This document shows, piece by piece, positions 24,414 through 35,407 of a stretch of DNA of 64,000 bases. The stretch covers positions 1,426,001-1,490,000 of the forward strand of contig OY759214.1 of assembly GCA_963662175.1 (NCBI GenBank). The letters are read 5' to 3'. Positions within the stretch are counted from its first letter, which is position 1, and the number at the start of each line of letters is the position of its first letter. The position numbers and the translations under genes were made by a program. A model generated the notes under the pieces. The model saw only the letters and a program-made list of their open reading frames with translations. It was not told the origin of the DNA and did not search any database. Source of the stretch: Aradus depressus (lineage: Eukaryota; Arthropoda; Insecta; Hemiptera; Aradidae).

Positions 24414-25267
24414 TTGTAAACTTTATTATTCTATACATGAATATTATAGTTGGGCTGTCTATAACAATAATACCTGGCCAATGGCCTAATTAACATGAGA
24501 TATGAACTCAGGTACAATTCAATAATTGCCCTAAACAAGTTACTTTTAAAGTAGATAAAATGAACATAATATGAGAAAGAAAAAAAAAAAAAGAAAAAAA
24601 AAAAATTGTCTTTTGATCAATTGATGAGAAGAAAATCATGCGGTCGCTTCTTTTTAAGTCTGCGTTCCAGTGGTAAAGGTGGTGGGTGTTCAGCAATTTC
24701 CCAGACCAGTGGATTTGGGTGGTTGGCCATTGTTGTCTGCATTCGGATGTAGGATTCTTTGAGAACCTCCGCTACTTTCGGTATTTCAAGATCAGCATGT
24801 AGAACTGTGTTGCGAACATACCACGGTGCATCGGTGATGAGTCTCATGACGCGATTTTGAGTGGTTTGTATCCTGGTTATGTGGCTTTTAGCAGCTGAAC
24901 CCCATAGGCCACAAGCGTACTGCCAGATCGGACGTATCAGCACCAAATATAGCAGTCTTTTTACTGATAAAGCAAGGGGTGAGCGGTGGTCGAGGAGACA
25001 CTTCAAGTTTGTTATTCGTCCGCGAGTCTTCGCTACTAGGTGCTGGAAATGATGGGACCATGTTAGCTTCGCGTCAAATATTAGTCCTAGGTATCTTACT
25101 CGTTCTGCACAAGGGATTTGCATGTCATTAAGAAAGATGGTTGGATTTGGTATATTTTTTTTATATGTGAAAGTTACCACTGTTGACTTAGTGGAGTTCA
25201 TTTTGATGCGCCATTTGCAACACCATAAGTTGACTGCGTTCAGGAATTGTTGTAGATAATGTTTGGC
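24376..25267 (-). mobile_element. 5'-truncated Jockey-type LINE, copy 1
   Basis: A minus-strand insertion with a T-run on the plus strand at its left end (the poly-A tail). It encodes the last 195 codons of a Jockey-like reverse transcriptase (24617-25201; motifs RVRYLGLIFDAKLTW, PIWQYACGLWG and a Lys/Arg tail ending HDFLLIN). It is almost identical to the longer copy at 46027-48856, in opposite orientation, and is truncated at GCCAAACATTATCTAC. It ends about 200 bp before the Nup37 start codon, so it may lie in the promoter or a 5' UTR intron. Confidence 0.9.
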
Positions 25268-25467
25268 TAAAACAGAAACTGAACATACCTTGTAGAAAAG
25301 GCCTTTTACAAATAATTTTTAATATTAATTAATATCATAAAATAATTTCAATCGATATTTCAGTTTAACTGGTTGCATATCGATAGTAATTCCTTCCCGG
25401 CTTGAGAAGAGGTTATATATTGTTTTGAATGTGACCATTTTAATTTTTTTCAGTAATATATAAAGAA

Positions 25468-28400
25468 ATGCCTTATATCGATGCAGATTTGTCATCATCA
25501 TTGATCGTGGACCGTCTCTATGGAACTAACTCTAAAGAAGACCCAGCACATGTCCTACAGTTTGATGAACTCATCCAATATATCAAATTTTCACCCTATT
25601 TGTGGTCTCACGACTTGATATTAATCGGATTCAGTTCCAAAATTATTGTTGGCCAACTTTCATTCCAGGTATTGTATTTTAACTAACTTGTTGATTGGTT
25701 TGTTTTAAAAATTAGCTGGGATCATGTAGCAAAAGCTCTTTATTCCAAAGAGCCGGATAGTCTTATTTCATTATTGTTATTTTTATTTTTAAATTGAAAA
25801 AATACTTTGCGAAGCGTATAAATTAATGCTTATGGATTTTAATTTTATAATGTTTATCATTCTGAATTTTAAAATGATATCTGGAAACTAGAGTTTTCCT
25901 ATTGATAACATTGTTATGTAAACCTTTTATTGCTCAGCTATTTGAGACTATTAGATGAAGTGTACTCATGTGTTATAAAATTTAAATACTTATTCAATTT
26001 TCTTTGAAGGAGGAGATCGAAGGACAAGAGGAACCATTAAGATTTGATAAAATAGAAACGTATCCATGTTTTGACCGTGTTCATGCTGCTTCCTGGAGTT
26101 CTGAAACCAATCTGAAGATAGCTCCCAGAAAGTTACTGTTTGCAGTCGCCACTTCCAGATTTGAAATAGTCATTTTCAATTCTAACGCTTCAGACACACT
26201 CAATCAGAAGGTATTTATAGTATTGTCATCATTAAAATATGACAAAACATAGAAATGTGATTCATTTGTTTACTTTTACTGTATTCTTTAGTCAAAACTA
26301 GAATTTTTATTCGGTAGATTCCATCCTATTTCATATTTGCCATTTAAAACAAACATTTTAAAAAGGTTACCCAAACTTTGTAGGAATCAAGAAAAACTGC
26401 TTTCATCTTTATTGTAAATGCAATATGGCGTCTTTCTTTTCATATATTAATATAAAGCTATTTTAATGAGATAAACATGTACAATAAAAATTGTTTATAA
26501 GAACACCGGTTATAAAAACATATCGTCTAAAAGAACGGAGTTACTGGTTTTCATATACAGCCAGTAACAAAAATGTTCGGACGGTTTGATTTTTCAATAA
26601 AAAATTATAATAATTAAATGCACAAGTAATAAAAAATAATTTAAAAAAATAATTAAAGCCATTTTTCAATCAAGAATAAGAATTCAAATGTGGGCTAGGA
26701 TAAAGGAAAAACAGCTTTGATTAGAACAAATAAATATTTTAATTTAATAAATTTTATAACAAGTAATGTAGGTAACAAAAATTTTCGGACAAAAATGTAA
26801 ACAACTATAAATAAATTCAATGTTTTTTTTACGATTTCACAAATTCAAAAACCATAATGTTAATTAATATTTGGTTGGGTACCCTTTTTGTGTAATAACA
26901 TCTTTCATTCGATTCGGCATTGATGATGAAACTAATTTTTTGGTGAAATTTGGAGATATTTTACCCCACTCTTCTAATAACTTTTGTTTCAATTCGTTTT
27001 TTGAAGCAATGGGTGTTAATCGAATTTTCCTGTCGAGCTCACCCCATACGTGTTCAATTGGGTTGAGATCGGGCGATTGGGGGGGGGGTTTCATAACTTT
27101 AGGGCAGTTATACAAAAGCCAAGTACGTACCAATTCACAGGTGTGTTTCGGATCGTTGTCTTGGTAAAAATGAAAAGTCCGTAAAATCCCAAGTTTTTCA
27201 GCACTCTTTTTCAAATTGCTCCTTAGTAATTCGGCATAAACTTTTCCAGTCATGGTGGTTTCAATGAAAACCAGTTCACCAATTCCACTAGACGCCATAC
27301 ACCCCCACACCATCACTGAGCCACCCCCATGTTTTACTATTGGTTTTAAATTTTTTGGATTCAGCTCCTCATTACGCCTTCTCCAAATTTTGTCGCGACT
27401 GTCGGGACTAAATATATTAAACTTACATTCAAAAGTATTTGCTTGCAATAGAACAAACCGCAATAATAAAATATTCTTGTATCTGGTAACTCTTCACAAC
27501 ATTAAAAAGAAATCTCAGGTCATGTAATGTCAGAAAACTAGATTTTTGTGATATGACGTTGGAAGAGAGCGACAGCAGCGCTGACCCTCGGCAGAAACCG
27601 TCCCTTCCCCCTACTCTATCCCCTCCACCTTCCCTCTAAAGAAACTAAGTACCTAATTTAAACGTTTTTTCTCCGATATTTCGACAAATAAATGTTTCCA
27701 GATCATGTCCGTTTACTTCCATGTAATATATGTATACATATACTATTACTTTACTTTTGTTTACTTCCCTATACATATAATATATGTATACATAATAATA
27801 TGTACTAAAAATTTTGTAATCGTGTGAACATCAGAGATCAATTGCATGCGTGTGTTTATGTGAGAGCTCAAACGCTTTGACCTGACATCGTACAGGCTCA
27901 TGACCATCGCTTAACATCCCATCCGAAGGACGGAGTGCTTAAGTTTATTTTACCTCGCAGATGAATGACATTACTCCAAAAAATTTCTGAATGATTCTGG
28001 AACTCTTTTGCGAAGCTCAATCTTTTTTTTATATTTTTTTCACTCACAAACGGTTTTTGGTACTCTCCCATTATATCCTGCTTCTTTTAGAATTCTTCGA
28101 ACATTTTGTGGGTGAACTTTCTTTCCCGTTTCTCTGTATACCTCGGCGACGATCTGAGGTGCACTCCTCGAGGGCTTGTTTTTAATTTTCCGGACAACGC
28201 TACACCTTTCTCGGTCGTTTAATACTCTTGGACGGCCAGAGGAAGATTTCAAATCTATCCGATGCTCATGCTTATACCTTCGAATTACATCGGCTACGGT
28301 GCTTTTACTTCGGCCTACCATACCACCGATTTTGCGGACACTTATTCCTTTTTCATAATTAAAAATTATTATCTGTTGAACTTCAAAAGATGTTCGACCC

Positions 28401-31400
28401 ATCTTGACAGCAGGAAATACAAATAACTACTGAATGCAGTAATAGAAGGATATAAACACATTTCATTTGTTCGGTATTAGCGGTTGGTTGAGAAGGGATT
28501 AAAGATCATGATCAGAGTCGCATTTGTTTACAAAACAAACAACAGGTGTCCAGAAAATTTTGTTACGTGAATTTCTTGTCTTCAATTATTAATGCAAAAG
28601 TTCCTATTAGCTGTAAATGTTTAATTAATTGTTTTACGGAGTTTTGAAATGATTGATGATCTCGAAATTTAAAACTTTGCTTGAATTAAATATTTTGCCA
28701 TATAACTATGTGTAACTGCAAAAGAAAAACAAAATTATAAATTGTCCGAAAATTTTTGTTACTGATTGTACATACATATAAGTCAATAGATAATCTATAT
28801 TAATAAAGCTGAAACGGGGTTTGTTTGTTTGTTTGTTTGTATGTATGTATGTTTGTTCCAGCATCACGCCCAAACCGCTGGACGGATTTTTATGAAACTG
28901 CCCATGTAGCATTCTTTTGAGCCCGATTGAATAATAGGCTATGTGGCGTCCCAAAATTTTGATCGGGAGGGGGGGTTGTGGGGGGCCTAAGTATAAAAAT
29001 AGTGCTAACTCATTAACTAATGGGCGAATTGTCATGAAATTTCACATGTAGTATTCTTAAAGGCCAAATTGAAAAATATTGTGTGTGGCGTCCCAAAATT
29101 TTAAATGGGAGGGGGGGTTGTGGGCGTAGGCCTAAATATAAAGATAGTGATAGATCTTTAACGGATGATCAGATTGTCATGAAATTTCACATGTAGTATT
29201 CTTAAAGGCCAAATTGAAAAATATTGTGTGTGGCGTCCCAAAGTTTTGAACGGGTGGGGGGGTTGTGGGGGGGCCTAAGTATACATATAGAGTTAGCTCA
29301 TTAACGGTTGGTCGCATTGTCACGAAGTTTCACATGTAGTATTCCTGAAGGCCAAATAGAAAAATAAGGTGTGTGGCGACCCAAAGTTTTGAACGGGAGG
29401 GAGGGTTGAGGGGGGGGGGGGGGGCTAAGTATAAATATAGAGCTGGCTCATTAACGGTTGATCGTATTGTCACGAAATTTCCCATGTACTATTCATGAAG
29501 GCCAAATAGAAAAAAAAGGTGTGTGGCGACCCAAAGTTTTGAACGGGAGGGAGGGTTGAGGGGGGGGGGGGGCTAAGTATAAATATAGAGCTGGCTCATT
29601 GACGGTTGATCGTATTGTCACGAAATTTCCCATGTACTATTCATGAAGGCCAAATAGAAAAATAGGCGGTGTGACGGCTCAAAATTTTGTACGGGAGGGG
29701 GGGTTGTCGGGGGGGGGGGGGGGCCTAAGTATAAATATAGTGCTAACTCTTTAACGGTTGGTCGCATTGTCACGAAATTTCACATGTAGTATTTTTAAAA
29801 ACCAAATAAAAATATAAGGTGTATGGCGACCCAAAGTTTTGAACGGGAGGGGGGTTTTGGGGGGGGGGGGGGGGGGCTAAGCATAAATATAGTGCTGGCT
29901 CATTACGGTTGGTCAGATTGTCACGAAATTTCACATGTAGTATTCCTGAAGGCCAAATAGAAAAATAGGCGGTGTGACGGCTCAAAATTTCGTACGGGAG
30001 GGGGGGTTGTGGGGGGGGGCCTAAGTATAAATATAGTGCTAACTCTTTTACGGTTGGTCGCATTGTCACGAAACTTCACATGTAGTATTTTTAAAAGCCA
30101 AATATAAATATAAGGTGTGTGGCGACCCAAAGTTTTGAACGGGAGGGGGGTTGTGGGGGGGGGGGGGTGTCTAAGCATTAATATAGGGCTGGCTCATTAA
30201 CGGTTGGTCAGATTGTCACGAAATTTCACATGTAGTATTCTTGATGGCCAAATAGAAAAATACACTTGTGACATGTTAAAAATTTGGGAGGGGGGGGGGG
30301 GGGGCTAAGCATAAAAATAATGCTGAATGATTAAAGGGCAATCGGATTGTCATGAATTTCACATGTAGTAGTAGCTGTATGGCTCAGCGTTCCTAAAAAT
30401 GTACTATCTGCAAGGCACTTACTAGCTGTGGTGCCCAGCGTTGCAAGGCACATACTAGCTGTGGTCACAAACGTTCTTAAGTACGCACTGGCTAGGACGT
30501 CCAGCGATGCTAAGTATTCACTAGCTGTGGTTTCCGCCATCGAAAGGCGCATACTAGCTGTGGTGCCCAGGGGTCCTAAAAACTTACTAGCGTTACTACA
30601 GTTGAAGGACTATAAGCCTTATTCTGTATGAATAATTGAAAATTATAACATCATGAATGTACTGTCGAGGAACTGAATAGCCTTATAGGAGATATTGGGA
30701 GAAAAGTCAAAGTTCCCCGGGCAACGCCGGGTATTACTGCTAGTATATATATAAATAAAAATTGAAAAATTATGATTGTGCCACTAAATGTCATCAATAG
30801 AGACCGGATTATATGCAACATAAAAAGCTCGAAATATGCATGAAAAATGCTTAAAATATGCATGAAAACCTTATTATATGAATGTAATATAATAATAAAT
30901 TAATAAATAATTTTTTTAGATATTTTATTTCCAAATCAACATAATAATCAAATCACAATCACTTAATCAGTATTTTTATTATCTATGTATTAATTATTAC
31001 CTGAATTAAAACATTCTACATTTTGCTACTATTGTAAACATAAACGATCAGGTACTGTTCCAAATGTTCGGTAGTAAAGTTGTGTCTTCCATCGCTCAAA
31101 ATATTTTTATAAACAGAAAAGGACCGTTCTACGTCAACTGAAGTAACTGGGCAGTATTTGAATTTGGGTGCTATTTTGGCACTTATTACTTCTGGCAAAA
31201 GCTCGCCCGTTCCATTTATAAAACTATTAATTTGACACAATGGTTCAAAGCCTGGGTTACTGTTCAAAATGTTTTCAAACTTTTCTTTAAGTTTGCTCGG
31301 GAATACCTCCGGCAATGAGGAGTTTAGTTGACGGATGTTATACATTAACTGGATAGATTCAGTCAACTTCAAACCTTGAGTTTCAAGCTTTTTAATACTT

Positions 31401-34400
31401 GCAGGTATATAGGAAAAATGAGTGGTAATCACAGCAATGTTTTTTTAAATACTGGAATCGTTAAATGTTTCCTTGCACTGACAAACTGCCAAAGCCTCTG
31501 AACTATCGAAGTCGTTTACTACACCTTTGATGGCCTCGAAATGTTCATTGTAAAACAAGACAGCTTCGACCCACGTACCCCAACGAGTTACCACTGGTTC
31601 GGGAGGTAAAGGCACATTTGGTAGTTTTTCTTTGTAGGCCTTGTTGCGAGAAGGTGCCTTAAGAAACACTTTCTTCGTTGATGAGATCAGTTTATTTACA
31701 TTCCCAAACGTGGATCGTACTTCTTCAGCGAGGCGATGTACTCCGTGAGCAAAGCACGTCACATGAGTCAAATTGGGATAAAATACTTGAAGGGCTTTTC
31801 CTGCCTTGATCATGTAGGGAGCAGCATCTGAGAGAAACACGAACACCCTTTCATCTGCAGAAGATTCAGGAAATATTTTTTTAATACCCTCATTCACAAA
31901 TCTGGCGATCGTAGAATGGTTTGTCTTTTCTAGTTCTCTGCAGGCCACCAAATAGGAAGAAGAAGGCTCTTGTTTTAATGTACCAACAATAAAATTTGCC
32001 ATGTAACGGTCACAAGCATCTGTAGTTTCGTCAGGTGAAATCCAAATAATTTTGTCCTTGAGTTCATTGCGTATTTCTTCCAGAACATGTAGGTAAATTG
32101 TCGGTAAGTAATTTTTGCGTAATGTTGATTCATCTGGTATATTTTAATTTAAGCAATATTTGCGCAGAAAACCTTTGAGAGTAGGGTTTGTAAGTTTGTG
32201 AAGAGGAATATTACTTGCAACGAATGCTTCACATAGATCCATGTTAAAGCGATTTTTTTGGTTGCCTCTGGAAGTTAAGTCACTGCTACTTGCCGCTGTT
32301 AAAAGTTGTTGTCGTGGGCCTTTCTTTTGCATTCCTGCGATATGAAGAGTTGTCTTGACATGCTGGTCTATTTGAAACTTTTTTGTGCACGAAACGTTTT
32401 TCTCACAAACTCGACAATATAAAATATTGCCGTCATATGTAAATGTTTCAGGATAGTCAGCTATCCACGAAACGACATTTCTTTTTCCGGGGGGCATGGT
32501 GCACTACACTACACGTAAACTAAAACAATGAAACATTGGACGTCCGACACAGTGAATCAACTTGTGGTGACACGTGCGGTACGACAGTGGAGAGGCTGAT
32601 GAGGTGGGGCGGCACAGGCGCCCGCGCCATACTCCGCTCGCTCCTGTTCAGTTCCCTAGCACAAGGTCCGGTCTCTAGTCATCAATGATACTTTATATTT
32701 TCAATTAATGCAATTAAGTAATCGAAGAATAATTTTGTGCGAAGAATGAAAATACTAATCTGCACAAATACCTCAATGTCTACCTGTCCGCACATTTCTT
32801 TTCCCGATTTATGAGGTACATCTATCAGGCAGGTACATCGACAGAAGAAGACACCGCTTCGAACTCCGAGACAAGTGTTGAGTGAGACGTGTATTACCTT
32901 CATCGTAGCTATGGTCTTTGGGTAGAGCTTCGTGGAGAGTGAAATGAGAAGAGCTCCTAGTGAGTATGACCTGTTGCTAAGCGGCCGACCGGAAGGGAGG
33001 ATCAAAGGGGCTCAACTCATAAACCCTAATAAATGTTGATGTATTGAATGTACTTCCATGTAGATTGACAAGTATCTGAGTGACACCCCTTACTGGGATC
33101 TACTGGGTTTCAGAGGGAGAGTGACAACATATTTGATACACTCGAGGTGGGCAAGTAGTGGTGGTTCCCCGACTACTTTGTTTATCTTAATGCACGTACA
33201 GACCTCCATACATACTTTTGTTTTTCCCCTGGACTGAGTGAATGTCAATTATTGGATTTACAAAATACAATATAACAAAGTTTCTAAGTTGAGAAACGCG
33301 GACATATTGTGGAAACTTGTAATAAATAAATAAAACAAACTTATTTTTGAAATATTGTCTATTCCACTAAAGATATATACATATATAACTACCGGTTTCG
33401 GCTTTATACCATCGTCAGGTCTAGTTATGAACTACTACTAGTTCATAACTAGACCTGACGATGGTATAAAGCCGAAACCGGTAGTTATATATGTATATAT
33501 CTTTAGTGGAATAGGCAATATTTCAAAAATAAGTTTGTTTTATTTATTTATAACAAAGTTTGTCTAAATAACTGCCATGTTCTGCCTTTTAGAACCATGT
33601 CTTTCTATGCAAATGTCGAGCCATAGTCCTGTAATTTCTCTCTTTAAAAAATTTCCTTTGTCTTAAGTATCTTAAATGTTTCAGGTGTTAAATGTTCATG
33701 AAAGTTATGTGAATGACATAAGTTACGATCCTCTCAACGAATATTTGGCTTCAGGTAGCGATGATTTGTCCTGCCGTATTTGGTCAGTTAAGGACGACTA
33801 CTCCCAGATTAACCAGTTCTATTTTGAATCACCAGGTGAGCTAACTAAATATGTTAATAGCATTATTCAACAAAATATACACTTTTTTTTTTCTTCCTCA
33901 TGAAAACTGTATTTATTTTCATGGGATTTTTTTGCGCTGGATTCAGTTCGGTTATTTTTAATTTCTGTATCTAGTTTTTTTTCTATAAGTATTTATTTGT
34001 TGTGGAAAAATCTGCATTTTTTCTCATATTTCTGGTTTGCCAGGATTAAAATTATAATTATTTATGTGAAAAAAATTATAAATAATCACCGATTATTAAT
34101 TATATGTATTATTATACTCATTTTAAACAAAAATTCCCCATATTTTCTTCATGAAAGGAATAGGTTGCAAATAATAATAAATATGTAGTAATAAAAAAAC
34201 TCGTTAAACGTATGATTTTACCTAGTTCATCACAATATTAATGATCACATTTTCTCTCACATAATAATGATAGGCAAATAATTATCACAATCAATAAAAC
34301 AAAAATAATACAAAAAAAATTATTTGGATTAACTTAATTTTTTAAAACTTATTCCCAGTAATATCAAAATTGGTACAAATGCGTTCTCCCTCAGAAATGA

Positions 34401-35353
34401 ATTGTATGGCACGGCGAATGCCAGTTAAAGTTTCTGGAATTAATTCATTTCTTATTTTCGTTTTATTTACATTGATACCACTGAAACAGCGTTCTACAGT
34501 TGCAGTGCTGTGAGACAACGTCAATAAATTTTCCACAAAACTAATGATATTCGGAAACAAAGGTTCTCCATCTTCAGTTTTTATGATAGAAATTTTATTC
34601 CAAGATGGTACAACATTTAGTGTCAATATTGGTATTACTTCGCAACGAAACTCTCTGTCCAAACTATTAATGTCTCCAACAAAGTGCTGAAACAACTTGG
34701 CTGCTGGGGCTGTACTTATAGTAGACTATTCTATCCCTTAAAAAAAAGTGAGTTTTAAAATTTTTTTTTCTAAACTTTCAAATTTTCCTCATTTCTTCCC
34801 GTGGATTCCTCATTTCCTCAACGGATATGAAATTTCCTCAGAAATGAGGAAAATCCTCACATCTGGCAACCCTATATGGAAGTTACGTGAGAAATCTGAA
34901 ATGAATATATTTTGATTTACCATTAATAATATATATTGGTTTTTAGCTGGCAGATGATAAAACCTTGAGCATGCCCTCCTTTGGATGATCCCAAGCGTGT
35001 GCGATATCAGGTATTTGTTAGAGACCTCTATCTTATGTAACTAAACCTGGGTAGAGAACATATAGGACTTGCAGAGTAGAGTCTCATGTCCACCAGAACG
35101 AGGACAGACCTCGTAGTTAGAACCAGGGCATGAGCCACAAACAAAGGACGTGCTGAACGTTTCTCTGCCTCCAAGATAAAAAACTTAAAAAGTGCCTCAG
35201 CCGGGTTTCGAAGTCTCTATTTTGAGTACAGTAGGCAAGTACGCTACCTCTGGGCTACCGGCAACCTCTTATTGTTCACAGTCAATGTTGATCTAATAAT
35301 AATAATATTTCTTTCCGTTAAACCATAATACGGTAATAGGATATGTCATAAAA

Positions 35354-35407
<54 letters not shown>

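Larger units (their letters stand above)
26558..28768 (-). mobile_element. Tc1-type DNA transposon with IR/DR ends
   Basis: Flanked by TA on both sides (26556-26557, 28769-28770). The outer ends share CAGTAACAAAAAT(G/T)TTCGGAC. A second internal copy of this motif lies about 210 bp in on each side (26768-26790 and about 28544-28570), the IR/DR arrangement known from Tc1-like elements such as Sleeping Beauty. The transposase is on the minus strand in two pieces, 28040-28402 plus 26864-27463. An insertion between them makes the element defective. Confidence 0.88.

Noticed and set aside
29770..30178. Proline-rich minus-strand frames
   Set aside because: They translate the G-runs of the Helitron units.
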